Shown piece after piece: positions 22,277 to 34,950 of a stretch of 64,000 nt of DNA. The position numbers were made by a program, and so were the translations under genes. The notes under the pieces were generated by a model. The model searched no databases. It had not been told where the DNA came from and saw nothing but the letters and a program-made list of their open reading frames with translations. How positions within the stretch are numbered: position 1 is the first letter of the stretch; each line of letters starts with the position of its first letter. Source of the DNA: Sodiomyces alkalinus F11 (taxonomy: Eukaryota > Ascomycota > Sordariomycetes > Glomerellales > Plectosphaerellaceae); assembly GCF_003711515.1 (NCBI RefSeq), contig NW_021167081.1, positions 3,900,483 through 3,964,482 on the forward strand, read 5' to 3'.

Positions 22277-22479
22277 TATCGAACAGACTATAGTCTTTTC
22301 GGTTACATAATGGGCGGGATTGCTAAGAGTATAATCCGGGTGGACGCTTACAGAATCTGCACTATATAAAATCCGGTGGCAGCGTTTCCCTAACGGTCTG
22401 ACACAGTTATAATTATACATAATTACCTCAATTAACTTTGACCCATTTTGTGACGATTTTAACTACGCTTTATCTGATA
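22277..22479 (+). repeat. 5' LTR of B1
   Basis: Starts tatcgaacagactatagtc, contains ccggtggcagcg and gacacagttataattatac, ends ctttatctgata. It matches 27552-27755, 49607-49810, 60403-60587 and the complement of 54896-55098. Confidence 0.85.
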
Positions 22480-23760
22480 ATTAACAGTCTTACTTACTAA
22501 GTAATTTACCTACCTTTTACCTTTACTACTACTACCGATTTAAGAAGCTATCTAGCTACGCCGATATAGCGTGTTAACCTATAAATAACTATTAAAATAT
22601 CGGATTACTAGCCTATTACCTATAAAACCTATCGCGATTAGGAGCTCTGGCGTAGCCACTACGACCCTATGGCCGTTAATAATAAAGTCTGGGAATATCT
22701 ACACAGTGACGATCCTCTTCCCCCTCCTTAAAAGCCTCCTATACCTGCCTACGGTGAATTCTAAGCGTTAAACGTAGTTATCTAAGTAGACAGTACGCCT
22801 ACGCAGCTTATAGATCTAATAGCCGGTGGTTAGCGTGCCTATAAATCTACGATATAGCGCTAGAAGATATAGAGGGATAACCACGATAAATACGCTAAAG
22901 GTATTAACGCAGTACTAAAGTGGTAGACTAGTACTATCGATAAATGCCGTAGGCTACTCCTATATAACGCTATGCCTAAAGGGGTGTATAAAGCTATTTA
23001 ACGCGATACCGCTTACTATATAGCTACGCGCCGCGCGGATATCTACGAAGAATATAACGAACACGTCCGTACTGCTCTGAATAGCCTTAAGAAGCTATAG
23101 GAGTGGTTAGTAGGATAGCAGGAACTATTAAAGCACCTCGAAGATATTAAATCGACGCCCGTAACATATATTTAGGTGGTAGACTTCTTTAGAGGTATTC
23201 GTGGTATCGCTGGCCGTGACTAGACCGAGGCCAAGGGACGCCTCCTAGATAAGAAAGTAGTCTAACCCGAGGATCTTTACACTCTTAGATAACGATGTAT
23301 TAAGACTAGACGTAAACACTAAGGAAAGCGTGGTAACTATCGCGCTATAGTATTCCCTACACTATATACTAGAAGCGAAGAGGGTGAAGATACCTTAGAG
23401 ACTACAGCTAAGCCTAAAAGGAAGGGCGGCCGTGGGAAGAATAAAGCTAAGAATCCTACTACCACGGTATCTATAGCTATACCTTTTACTGCTTTAACTA
23501 ACCGCTCTTCCTCTAAAAGGCGTTAATCTACTTTCCGGCGACGGGAACCCTACCGTGTATACGCTACGCCTAATCACGATATTAACGCCTACTACTACCT
23601 ATTCCCGGAAATAGTAACGTATAGTTAGATTACTTACGATAGTATGAAAATAACCGTCTAACGGACCCTTAAATACGACCCTGCGATATGCGAGGAAGTA
23701 GAAGAACTACGAGCCGTAAAGAAGGCGAAGAAGAATACAAGCCGGGACTCTATACCGCTT
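22480..23760 (+). pseudogene. B1 Gag-like region
   Basis: Coding-like plus-strand sequence upstream of the protease, with a basic Lys/Arg-rich end (KPKRKGGRGKNKAKN, about 23405-23455). B2 (49811-51060) and B3 (59230-60003, minus) carry the same region. No intact zinc knuckle is seen. The Gag call is mainly positional. Confidence 0.6.
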
Positions 23761-23779
23761 AAAAAGGCGTAACTTAATT

Positions 23780-24200
23780 ATAGTAGCGTCCGTAGCGGCG
23801 TCTCCTACGCCGCTACCTTTACGGCTAGTACTATTACTAGCTACCCTCTTCGAGCCTCTGCTATCCTCGATTCCGGCGCTACTATTTATATCTTTAATAT
23901 TTTTTCCCGTTTTTCTGATTTTATACCCGCTACGCAGGGAGACTACGTGGTCGTAGGCAGTTCGTCGCTGCCTATTAAAGGGTACGGTAATATGACCGTG
24001 AGATTAAACGGACTAATAGGAGGCCTTGATTGTAGACTATTAAACTTCGTATACTACGAAGATTTGACCTGTAATTTAATCGTAAACTAACGGTTACGAC
24101 TACGAGGATACTAGTAGGATTAGAAGCTACTAAATAACTACTTTCGACGTGCTAATAGATCTATACTATACTAGCTAAGTCACCACTTCGATTAAACCGT
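23780..24200 (+). pseudogene. B1 aspartyl protease
   Basis: Reads SAILDSGATIYIFNIFSRFS near 23857-23915, the Copia protease box DSGA followed by a hydrophobic strand. It then reads DYVVVGSSSLPIKGYGNMTV. The same segment in B2 is split by the SINE insertion exactly after the active-site region. Confidence 0.75.
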
Positions 24201-24439
24201 TATTAAATATATGCCCTTTAACTAATCTGCGGCTGCTTTTCTAGGCTCTTCTTCTACTCGAACAGCCGTCTATAAGTCGACGATACGCTATCTAAGCACT
24301 ACGGAGGGTATCTTATAGTATCTACGACTAGGGCACGCTGGCCCTAAACTGCTTAGGCACCTAGAAGAGTAGACGTAGGAGTTAAAATAAAGGGACTAAT
24401 AACTATTAACTATAAGGCCTACGAGCTTATAAAGATTAA

Positions 24440-25250
24440 ACGGCACGTTAATAGGCACCCTCGCACCGTACCTGCTTTTATAGGGGAGAGGTAAGCGATT
24501 AATTTCACGGACTTTAACCGAATATCCGATAAGGACTCGCGGTTTATATTTTTTATAGACCGTTATAGTGGTTTTACGGCTACCTACGTTATAAAGAGTA
24601 AGTTAGTAGTAGATATCCTCGTAATGATTAAGGAATTCCTCGCCTAGGTAGACCGTTAATTAGGTTATAAGGTGCGCGTTTTCGCATCTGATAATAAGCT
24701 AACTTAATCTCACGATATCACCTAATTCCTGCGTAAAAAGGGCATCCATTTAGCGGTATCTGCTGCCGACACTTAAGTGTAGAACGGCGGTGCCGAATAC
24801 ACTGTTACCGTGGTGATTTCGAAAGGTCGTGCGATAAATATCCACGCTAAACTACCGCCGTTTATATAGCCTAAGGCTATTCCTACGGCTACGTACCTTT
24901 ATAACCGCATGCCACGAAGGCAGTAAAAGGATTAGAAAACGCTATATAAGGTCCTTTTTAATAGGAAGCCGATCTTATTATATCTCCGAGCTTACGGTTA
25001 TAAAGCATACACGATAACTAAGGACGCCTAAAAGGGCACTAATAAGCTATTAAATCGTATCGCTTCCCGCGCCTATATCGGCTACCTCGTCGGCTACGAT
25101 TCCACTAATATCTTCCGTATCTAGGTGCCTAGCCTGTACCGCTATAACCGCGTTATTCAAACGCCCGATATAGATTTTAACGAACGCGCCTTCTTTAACG
25201 GCGATATCGCTACCTTTAAGGACGACCTCTATTAATTAACCGAGGAGTAA
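24440..25250 (+). pseudogene. B1 integrase
   Basis: Reads FFIDRYSGFTATYVIKSK near 24548-24602 (core 'DxYSxF'), then VRVFASDNKLT and HDIT-stop-FLRKKGIHLAVSAADT (about 24675-24775). NGGAEYTVTVVISKGRAIN follows ('QNGxAE...' region). The catalytic Glu is plausible at GGAE. Broken by stops of Gln/Trp origin. Confidence 0.8.
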
Positions 25251-25299
25251 CTAGAAGACCTGATTAGTTGGATTAAGTAGGAGAGGGCTAGTGATTCAC

Positions 25300-25960
25300 G
25301 GCCGTTTACGGACGTATGAGCTAAGGACCCCCCCTTTTATATAACTGCTCATTTTGAACTTAACTATTTGCCCTCGCCCTCGCTGGGGCTAGTTCCTCCC
25401 GGGTCCCCTTCCTGGGTACCGCCGAGGTTATAATCCGTAATACCCGGTCATAAGGGGATAAAGGAGAGTATCTTAAGTATATTATAAGATTTAGGTAACG
25501 AACGGTGTAATTTAGCTAGTATAGCGCCTAATTACCGTTTATAGCCATCTAGTCTATTACTTCCTACTCTACTAGATACCCCACCGTCAGTTATAGTGTT
25601 AATAGCAGCTGTGTTATTAGGAAATCGCAATTACACTATATTTACGGGGTTTCTTATAAATAGAGGAATACGATACAGTGATTCTCCTATAGCTAGGCCT
25701 ATAGGGCTCCTTATAAAAAGAGGAGCGTGCCTAGATCGGTAAAGAGATAGCTAGTAAAGAGAAGATTAGGTAGTAGCCTTTAATGCTGGCCGCCACGCTT
25801 TATATATACGCACTTTGAATAGGACTCCGCTAACCAAATTACGGCTAAAAAGGACTATACCCATAAGGCTATAACGACGTTTAATAGTATTACTCGAGTC
25901 CACGTCCCCGGTAGTAGCCTCGGGAAATACGACCCCGACGGCTACCACGGCTCCGGCGGC
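25300..25960 (+). pseudogene. B1 integrase-RT linker
   Basis: Poorly conserved, Pro/Ser-rich coding-like sequence between integrase and RT. The equivalent block is in B2 (about 53350-53780) and B3 (about 56880-57550, -). The minus-strand frames at 25766-25948 and 53587-53778 are antisense shadows of it; they look alike only because the two copies are homologous. Confidence 0.55.
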
Positions 25961-25969
25961 TACGAAGAT

Positions 25970-26780
25970 CCACCGTAAAGACGTCCTACCTCCTCCGAAA
26001 CACCCTCGCGATATACCCTTATACCCTTACGGCCACTTATTCTGATAGGTATAAGAAGACTACCTACGGAGCTATAAGGAGATAGGGTCGTGGATATAGA
26101 TACTAATATACATAGTAAATAGAAATTAGGTTCTTAACTCGATAGAGGTAATAATATATAAATTAGATAAGTATAGTGTTTTTTATAAATATAAGGCACG
26201 GCTTCTAGTACGAAGAGATTAGTAGCATTAATTATCCCTTAAGGAGACGAATATAGCTATATTAGCTAGGAGGTTATTGCGCGCGTTAATAGCTATCACC
26301 GCCTATTTTAACCTCACGCTATTATACTTCAACGTTATAAACGCGATTATACACACGCTCCTCCCTTATAATATCTTTATATACCCGCTGCCAGGTTTTC
26401 CAGTACCTAGGAGCCGTTTACAAATAAAAGACGTTATATAGAATTAAGAAGTCCCTATTAGTCTAGTAGAAGCACTTCTCGGCTATCCTAAAAGCGGACA
26501 GCTTTTATATAGTGCCGTAGGAACCTTACTATTTTCTATGTCGCGGTTTAATCCTATTCCTCTACGTTAACGATATCGTTATTACTTATAAGAAATAATA
26601 TAAGGTATAGATAAAGCATGCTATTAATACCCTACGTCGCTATTCTAACCTATAAGATAGCGATCCTTCATAGTAGTTCCATAGTATTAAGGTTATTTGC
26701 AACCGTGCCGTATATAAGATCTGGCTATGGTAGCACGAGTATATTATAAAATTAGAACATCTTTTAAACTAAATAGTAAT
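25970..26780 (+). pseudogene. B1 reverse transcriptase
   Basis: The block ends with the catalytic box LYVNDIVI near 26561-26585, where YVDD is usual; the D to N change fits RIP on the other strand. Upstream, FNLTLLYFNVINAIIHTLLPY (26312-26374) fits the 'xDVxxAFLxA.L' region. The same YVNDI is seen in B2 (about 54395) and B3 (about 56222-56240, -). Confidence 0.75.
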
Positions 26781-26999
26781 AGTACGTATAGCAGGAACTA
26801 TGGCCCAATATACCTAATTAAGATCGTAGAGTTACTCCCCTATTCAGGTATATTAATTAATACCAAAAGCTATTAATAGAGGATAGAATCTATACTATAC
26901 ACGGCCGTGATATCTTAGCCGGATATCGCTTTTATAGTATTACGGCTATACCGCTTTAACGTTAATCTAGGCCCTAATACTATAAAGCCATCTATTTTC

Positions 27000-27551
27000 T
27001 AATTCTTTATGTAATTAATAGCTAATCATTTATATTAGAGCTAGAGGGTAGTGATACTATTAAAATCTATACTAACGCTTTCTTTACCGATTATATATTT
27101 AAATGTAAGAGTAGTCAAGCGTTCGTAATACGGTTATTTAGAGGAACTATCACATAGCGAGCTAATAAGTAAGATACAGGTAGTTAATTAAGAGATTAGT
27201 ATATTAATAACACGCTTGCGATATATAGATATCCACGGCTATTAGTTACGTTAAGCAAAAGAATAAGGGTAAATATTTATAACGTACGTTACGAGCGTGG
27301 AAATAGTTGTAGATAGCCTAATAAAGGCGTTATACGGCGAGAAGTCTAAGTTATTTAGATCCTAGGTAGACGTGGTGGATATACGGGAAGGGTTACACTA
27401 AAATAAGCTAGAGGAAGTTCGAATAGAATATTTAGAGGACCTAGAGGATACGTATAAGGGCGCCTATAGCGAAGAGATTATATAGCTATTATATCTACCG
27501 GCTATAAATAGCTTTAATTGCCTAACTAACGTTTAGGGAGATTAGCTTATA
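27000..27551 (+). pseudogene. B1 RNase H and polyprotein end
   Basis: The sequence upstream of the 3' LTR reads VVDSLIKALYGEKSKLF near 27305-27355, fitting the 'DxLTKAL' motif at the Copia polyprotein end. It is matched base by base by 60100-60400, the right end of B2. Confidence 0.65.
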
Positions 27552-27755
27552 TATCGAATAGACTATAGTGTTTACGGTTACGTAATAGTCCGGATTACGA
27601 GATTATAATCCGGGTAGTCACTTATAGAATCTTCAACACTAGTATTACCGTGGCAGAAATTCTCTAACAGTCCTCACACAGTTACAATTATACATAATTG
27701 CTTTAATCAATTTTTAACCTATTTTGTAACGATTTTGACTACGCTTTATCTAACA
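27552..27755 (+). repeat. 3' LTR of B1
   Basis: Starts tatcgaatagactatagtg, ends ctttatctaaca. Similar over its length to the 5' LTR, with scattered changes and a small insertion near ttcaacactagtattacc. Confidence 0.85.
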
Positions 27756-28137
27756 GAATCAAGGTTGTATTCGTAACCAACCTGTCAGGAATGGTCGCAC
27801 AGACCTCCCTCGGGGTGGAATAACTTAACAGCCGATTACGCGTTTAGGCACGGAAGGTAGATATCCGTGGGATTATAGGGCATTAATTTTGCCTCCTATA
27901 ACCAAATGTTTTTGCAACGTTTTACGGCTTTAATATAATTAATTTAGAACGTCTTAATCTAATTCTTGTTATCGTATATAGCCTTTACAGTTATATTGTA
28001 TTTAATAATGAAGAGGTTTAGCTTTATTTATCCTTATTTATCTATCTTTCAAGAGCTATCTAGTCAGGTCATTATAGCGAGAAATACCCAACCTACTGAA
28101 TATATAACCTGTGACCTATACTAACTTAACTAGCAAG
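27756..28137. other. Possible LTR/leader of a Copia-like remnant D
   Basis: Less RIPped sequence containing cctgtcaggaatggtcgcac (27780-27800), a plausible TGTC LTR start, upstream of a Gag-like frame. No partner LTR is found, so the end point is unknown. Confidence 0.35.
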
Positions 28138-29560
28138 ATGTCTAAGACTCTTAAGACTATTGATACTAGCTCCGCCAACTAGTCCTAAAACCTTTAGTTT
28201 AAGATAGTAATAAAAGTCAACAGTGTCTGGATTTATCTCGACCTAAGGACCCTATCGTAGAACCTATATACCCTACTACTCCGGAGTATATAAACTACCC
28301 TATAATAGCCTTAGTACGCTCACCTACCTGCTAAATAGATCAAAGGTTTACGGGAAGAACCGCCTATAACTCAGATCCTTAAGGGTGGGGTTAGTCCTAC
28401 TAGGGCACTTAGTTGTTCCGAATAGGTCTCTACTAACAGCACCTAATGCCAGCCGCTGCCACTTCTGATTATACCTAGATATTTCTACATAATCTATGTA
28501 CGTACCTTATTTATAGTTAATTAACAATATTATCCATTCCTTTAACTAACGATATCGTGAAATAAACGAGCCACGATATCGTTAATTAAATGTACCTTAA
28601 AAGTAGGGTAAGCACGTAGATTATATAGTAGAATCTGGGTACAATTGGAAGTGGCAGCGGCTGGCATCAGGTGGTATTGGTAGTGTCCTAGTCGGAATAA
28701 CTAAGTGACCTAGTCGGACTAAGCCTCCCGTGTTTAATAGTTTAAAGGCAGCGACTATGTCTAGTCTATGCACGATACGAATAAGGGATAGAAGCTATAG
28801 CCACTTAGGTTACTACATTTATCGCCCCCTTGAGGAAAAACGTCCTCCTCTATAGCGATAAGCCTAATAAGGCATATAAGGCCATTAAAACTAATACCGT
28901 AGGTTATATCGTAAACTATAAGAAGACCACTATAAAATAGTTCAAAATTTACCTTTATAAGGCTCTAAATAGTCTTAAGAAGATTAATAAGTAGATAGAC
29001 TAGTAGCGCGACCTTATTATCGCTTACTTCAAGAATAATACCTTTTAGGACTCTAATATATAGGTAAATAACTTCTTGAAGGCCATAAGCCCTCTTAATA
29101 TCTCCTATATCCACGTGCTGGAAAAGGGGTTTAATACAGAAAACTCTATACCTACCAAGCTAGTATCGAAAGTAAAGCACTATACTGATAGTCCTATAAC
29201 TTAATCCACTAGTAGAGGCGAATATACGGCGACTTTCCCTACCCTTACTATTGACGAGGAGAACGATAACGTATAAACCTCCTCGTCGTTACCCTCGAAG
29301 AAGAAAGGTAGCGGTAAAGATAACGGTAATGATAGCAGCGGCCGTAGCCGGAGAAAAGGTAATAATTCTTTAAAATCGTTAATAACCGGTACTCTGTTAA
29401 TAAGACGGTAGTCCTACTACGAACGCACCGAGGGCTGCCCTGCGTGCTTAATCCGTGAATACACCTTAAAGATTACTAGTATATATTCCCTGAATAGCCT
29501 AATTCAGAATAGTATCCGGGAACTGCTATAATCCATCTAATAGGTAGGCTCCTCGAGAGT
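28138..29560 (+). pseudogene. Copia D Gag-like remnant, split by a foldback element
   Basis: From the ATG at 28138 the frame reads MSKTLKTIDTSSAN, then FKIVIKVNSVWIYLDLRT, resembling the N-terminal part of Copia Gag (UBN2/retrotrans_gag type: 'L...NY..W......L...GLW'). It resumes at about 28750 with helical, Lys-rich sequence and ends with GCPACLIREYTLKI near 29435-29475, perhaps a damaged zinc knuckle. The foldback element at 28391-28721 interrupts it. Confidence 0.5.
28391..28721. mobile_element. Foldback/MITE element with about 110-base terminal inverted repeats
   Basis: The left arm (28391-28500) and the complement of the right arm (about 28612-28721) align along about 110 bases; the shared block agaagtggcagcggctggcat is nearly perfect, and both outer ends read TTAGTCC. 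In the middle is a second perfect stem, aacgatatcgtg / cacgatatcgtt (about 28549-28582). If TA is taken as the duplicated target, the ends are GTCC...GGAC, as in Tc1/mariner-type MITEs. No transposase is encoded. It lies within the Copia D gag remnant. Confidence 0.8.
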
Positions 29561-30130
29561 AAGCTGGATTTGAAAAAGGCCGTGAATAAAATAGAGGCTA
29601 GATATTCCGACTATACTATTTAGATATTCCGACTACAGTTCTGACGTAGACCCACTAGTTATCTGTATCAGAATACCACGTATACTCTGCTATATATAAT
29701 CGTCAATTACTTCAATAGCTCTTTTAACATTTTTAACGTTTTTGATATTAGTGATATTGGATAATTTAATCCCTTGAATTAATTACAGAAAGTAGTTGAT
29801 ATAATTCTAGTAACTTGGCTTAAGACTGGCGGTTCGTTCTTTACTGTAAATTAAGGTCTCCTTATAGAAGCCAGCTTCTTATACCTTATCTTTTAATACA
29901 TCTAACCTACTACTAGTACTACCCCTGCTACCCTTATTATCACAATTAACGTATAGGCTTATCTATTCGATTAAAGCCAATCGCCGTTATAATAGCTCCA
30001 CGGCAAGGCCCTCCTCGCCCTTACCCTCGCCCTCGCCCTTGCCCACGTCCACGGTTATCGTCGCCGTCTTATTATCGTTAATATTATTACTGTTATTGCG
30101 AGGCTAAGAAACGTGCCGACACTGCCTCCG
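29561..30130. other. Unassigned region with a C-rich hexamer tract
   Basis: AT-rich and then, at about 30009-30045, a degenerate ccctcg/cccttg hexamer run. No ORF is supported. The right end joins the A2 LTR directly, where the usual terminal T of TGTCGCACG is replaced, so the junction is irregular. Confidence 0.5.
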
Positions 30131-30404
30131 GTCGCACGTCAAAATAGCACTTATATAGTAAACCTGATAGAGCAGACATCTCGTGTATATATATTATGTT
30201 TGGTTATATCGATATAAGTCTCTTATACCCTTTGTTTAGGTAGTGGGGACTCTGTTATGCATATTATATTATTTGGATTCTATCCGGTCCTTCCTGGTAT
30301 CCACCGTTATTATATCCTAATGCCAGAGGACCCTAACATCTAAATCCCTTAGTTAGGTATAGATCCTATAGAGACTCTATCGTCGTCCGTGTACCTATAC
30401 GACA
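30131..30404 (-). repeat. 3' LTR of A2
   Basis: The complement starts TGTCGTATAGG and ends near CGTGCGAC, matching the A1 LTR, including the 'ggatcc...ccgg' and 'gagattt/gagatgtctgctc' blocks. The adjoining complement (ccaccttagctaacgggg) matches the A1 polypurine side. Confidence 0.85.
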
Positions 30405-31430
30405 CACCCCGTTAGCTAAGGTGGGTCCTGCTAGTTTAACAAACTAATTAGAGGCTTCGGTTTAAACTAAAAGCTCTTAACGTTTTATTTATAAAAATCA
30501 TAGTTAAGGGAAAACGCCCTCGTAAAAGAGATCTAAATCTGCCCTGTTTAACCGTTTAATTTAATTCTATCTCAATTAGTTTCTTTATCCTGATTAGCCA
30601 GATCGGTTTAACCGGATCTATATCTATCTAATATATCGCGCCCTCGGAGGCTATCGTTATTACTATAGACGTGGCTTTAACGCGCTTAATATTTGTATAT
30701 AGTTATCTTAACCACTTAATACGATACTTTTCATCTATTAAATTAAGCTATTAGTATAATCGTTTAATCCCCGGCTCTAGTAGTGCGTTCGTTAATCCGT
30801 CTACGATTATATCTTTCGTGTTAACGTGTATAACCTTCAATGGCCCGTACTATACTAACTAATATGTCTACTAGTTATATATATTAACGTGGCGGAGCCT
30901 GATTCACAGGCGTTATGCCTACTTATTAACGAGGTTAACAGTCTGCTAACTATCATAATATAGTTATAGTTATAGTTAATCTAACTAAAGCTTTGAATCC
31001 CTTAATATCCGACTAATAAATAACGTCTCCTTAGCCGCCTCTATAGGAGCGAGCATTTCGGATTCTATTAACGACGTTATAACCGTTAGTTGCTTACCCG
31101 CCGTTTAGTTAATAATACCGGTAAAGAGCTTTATCGTATATCCTTATAAACTCTTACGGTCCAGATTATCCCCAAAGGACGCGTCGCTTACGGTTAAGAA
31201 GAGTCTATCCCAACTAAATTCTAGATCGTAGTATCTCGTATAGTCTAGAAATAGCAGCACTTATTAAGCCCTCTTAAAGTGGTTAGAGACTACGTTAATA
31301 TTATATTAGAAAAGCTTCGAATAGGCGAACGCGATACCGGGTCTTATCACGATAGCGGTATATAGGATTAAACCGACTATATCCTAATACTAGCGGACGT
31401 CGGGAATTAACGCGCGGGTGCCGTTACATG
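30405..31430 (-). pseudogene. A2 RNase H and C-terminal RT
   Basis: Minus-strand homologue of A1 12120-13110. It contains the K-Q-x-x-V...E-S-E region (about 31060-31110 on the complement) and the polyprotein end with KAL-like sequence (about 30775-30800). Stops throughout. Confidence 0.7.
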
Positions 31431-34400
31431 TATATGTGTGTGTTTCTATTTAACGCCTTGGTTGTACCTAGAGAGTACTGGGACCGCGCCCCTTATTAGA
31501 GTATTAGGCGGTGCGGATTCTATATATATATACTAAGACTATATAGTGCTAAGCGCTTAACTCTATAACCTTTCTCCACTAAAATAAGATAAATCCTATA
31601 CTATACTATTAAAATAGTATATAAGATAAAACGTTAGTGAAATAATAAAAGGAATCTCGTTATCTCGCTATATACTCTCGGGGGCCTGTATATAGTTCTC
31701 TAGCATCTATACCCTTAGGTTATAGGTACGCCCCTCCTTAAAGGTAATAGGTATATCTTTTCTAGAAATCCCCTTATATTATTAAGGGCGGCGAATACCG
31801 CCCTATTCGTAAGGATCTCCGTATGGGTCTTTTCGGGGTTAAATCGGATAGTCCGATTCCCGTTCTTATCGTAGTGCTAAAGCTAGGTTAGCTATTTACG
31901 GGTATTCTTAACCTTACGGTAGTAAGCGAAATACTACTCGGTCTTCTTATAACTATAGCTATAGTCCGCGATATAGTCTTTGTAATAAAATGGCTAGTAG
32001 TATTTATTAGAATCTCCATACCTAGTGCGTGCCTATAGGAGGCGTATTAGTGTCCTATAAGGCAGGCGGAGTTCTTCGGGCTCCCGCCTACTAAAGCCTA
32101 GCTTCTTCTATAGCGTCGTCGAGTAACCACAGGGGCGGTTCTTAGCGTGCTATTTTCGAAGCCTAGTTTTATAGCGTTCTGTAGCTTATACCTTAACGTT
32201 AGCCTAGGTCGGCCTCTTAGTTGCTAGTAGTTTCCCCTATATATCCTAGTACCTAGCGTAGCTAGGCCTTCTTAACGGAGGTAAAGCGTTATTACCGAAG
32301 GAATTTATATCTGAATCATATCGGGGCGGTCCTAGCGAGTCCCTACAAGATAGCTTAATTATCGATATAGTATATTATATTATATATCCCGGGCAGGCGT
32401 AGTACTGCTACTAGGCCTTTAGTGGCTCCTATTACCTCCTTTTTGAATACCTCCGCGTTATATAGGTAGCCTCGGTAAGAGGTGATTTCTCTGCTATCTT
32501 ACTAGATAAAGAAGGCCTAGGTTATATTTAGACCTTTCTTCGATCTATCCGAATATACTAGGGTATAGTCCGGTATTGGGCAGTTTAACTACGTCCTAAA
32601 CGCGGCCGCTACTATATCCTTAGGTCTATTATTAAAGGGCTTCCCCTATATCCTTCCGGTGAATCGGGGTCGTGTTAGGGGGTATTTAGGGGAGTTTATA
32701 TATACTATTTCCTTAGTCCTTAGGATCCTCGATCTCCGAATAGACGCCTTAGTTTTCCGGGCATTACCGTGTTTAACTAGGATAATAGTTTATATTATCG
32801 GGTAGTCCTTATCTAAACCTATACTCCGCGTAGCGTATTGCTAGCGGAGGTATTCGGCGTGCTCCTCCCGTAGAGAGTATACTAGACTCCCGGTATAGGG
32901 CTAGTATAGGGCCTGTCTGCTATATCGGTAAGATAACCCGTACTATAGTTAGCTATACACGGGTTATAGCCCTTAGTCTAGGGAGGTAACCGGATAGCGA
33001 CCGGCACCACTTCTTACTAATTATATTAGTACGGCCCTATACTAGGGCTATATATCCTTCCTACTAGATTTCCGTAGTATAATGCATAACTATCGGGACG
33101 TATACTAATACGGCTCTTTATAGTAAGGCGGGGTTCGGGTTATATAAGGCGCTAGCGAGGCCTTAGATATAGTTTACGACTTTAAGGCCTTTTTTCGCCT
33201 ATATATCTACGTAGGCATCGAACTCGAGTTTCCGATCTATATATATACTAAGCTATCTTATCGGGGCCAGGTATAAGTAGCCTTAGGAGTTAATAGTATA
33301 AGCTAGCGTGACCTTATAGTTAAATCTGGGGACCGATATCGTGGGGAACTAAGGGATCTCCTAGCGGAAGAAGAGCTAGGCCTCGGCTTTACTAAAGTCG
33401 AGTTCTATACTATTATCTCTATACTACTAGAGCGACTACTCTAGTATTTCGGTCGCGAGCTTTATAGCTTTTTTAAGGTCCGTATAGACCGCGATAATAT
33501 AGGAGTCATCCGCGTAGCCGAAGCGGTTATCCTTATTAGGTAGTAGGTATATATCTACAATACTAAGGGTATACCTAATCGGGGAGGCTAGTAAGCCTTA
33601 TAGGAGTCCTATAGGGTCTAACGGGGTATACTTATAAGGGTAGGAAGCCCCGAAAATCATATAAGCGTCTTTCGAGAAAGCGAAGCTCTCCTACTATTTT
33701 ACCGTAGCTAGGTCCTACACTTATTTTCGAAGCCTATATATAACCTATCTATACAGGACCGAATTGAACGCTCCCTTTATATCGTTAGTTATAGAAATAA
33801 TATACTTCTCCTACGCTAGCTATATCTTAACCTTATATATAAGGACCGCCGCGAGGTCGATTATCGACTTTCCTAGCAGGGCTCCTATATACTAAGGGTT
33901 TAGTATTCCGGCGACTATAGCTTTATAGGCCGTCCTTCTTACTATAATATATTCTAGGCCTTTACCTAGTACGCTAAGTAGCTAGATCGGTCTATAGCTA
34001 GCTACTATTCTGGTATCCTTCCCTAGTTTATCGATTATTATTACGTCCTCTTATCGAAAGGACTATAGGTAGTATCCTGGGCGTTTATAGACCTCGAAGA
34101 GTTCTATTACTTCTTCTTCGATCTCTGGCTATATTAGTTATAGAAGCGGTATGCCCGGGGCTATTATATTAACGTCGATTATATAATATCTCGCTTTATC
34201 CCTTATAATAGGTAAGTCTATCGGTATACGTCGGCTTGGGGGTTATACTAGATAATTCCAGGGATCCTTTATATCCGGTATATTTGGTTTCCTCGCGAGC
34301 TTTATTCTCTGTAGTAGCTCTCCTTTCTAGGTATCCTTAAAGTAGCCTAGGCCGTCGTGAAAGATTAGGGGGGTTAAGAGTCTATCGCCGAGGTTATGCT

Positions 34401-34950
34401 AGCCTATAATTCTATAAAGCTCTTCGGCGCTCTTTATCTCCCCGATTCTCTGATTCTAATAGGCCCTACTAACCCGGTATATAGTCTTATAAAGGATATC
34501 GTGTGCCTTAGTATTATTAGGGTCTTAGTATCTACGGCGGACGGCCTTACTATAGGCCTATCTATATTTATTATTCTACTAGGGCTTTCTATTACTAGCT
34601 AGCCCCTAGTATTTTATCCCGAACCGGCGGAGGTGGCATACTACTATATCGATTATCTGCTATGCCTACTAGTCGATTATATCTAGGTCTTTATTCGGGG
34701 GTTATATAAGGAGCCGGAGGTTATTAGCTACCTCTTTTCGAATCGCGGCCTTTTTCTCCTTATCCTCAGGGAGTTTAAAGTCGTTAGGCCTAATAGGTGC
34801 GTTCGCTAGGGCAATATACGCGGTGCCTACTACCCCCGTAAAGGGGTAGTAGTATACCGGGGCTCCGGCTTCTAATACTACGCTAATATCTATAAGGGGA
34901 GCTAAGGAGAATACTAGGTTAAGAACGGTATAAGCTCCTCCTCTACTATA
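31431..34950 (-). pseudogene. L1 ORF2: reverse transcriptase and C-terminal part
   Basis: The RT catalytic box reads FGYADD (YADD at 33505-33516), followed by SYIIAVYTD, typical of LINE RT ('GYADDxxI'). The plus-strand frame at 34396-34602 is an antisense shadow. C-terminal of RT, Tad/I elements often carry RNase H and a Cys-rich end; these would fall in 31600-32900, but I cannot assign their key residues. Stops of Gln/Trp origin are frequent. Confidence 0.75.

Larger units (their letters stand above)
22277..27755 (+). mobile_element. Copia element B1 with both LTRs, RIP-degraded
   Basis: Near-equal LTRs (203 and 204 bases) flank Gag, protease, integrase, reverse transcriptase and RNase H on the plus strand. 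LTR termini are TATCGAA...TCTRAYA, which is TGTCGAA...TCTGACA before RIP. The flanking five bases do not match (cctac against gaatc), so either an end has been rearranged or the left LTR belongs in part to the neighbouring Copia C. Many RIP-type stops. Confidence 0.85.

Noticed and set aside
25766..25948. Similar minus-strand open frames at 25766-25948 and 53587-53778, which look like a conserved small protein
   Set aside because: They lie antisense in homologous parts of B1 and B2 (integrase-RT linker), so the similarity is due to the shared element and not to a separate gene.
22272..27760. Target-site duplication of B1
   Set aside because: cctac on the left and gaatc on the right do not match even allowing for C-to-T changes.
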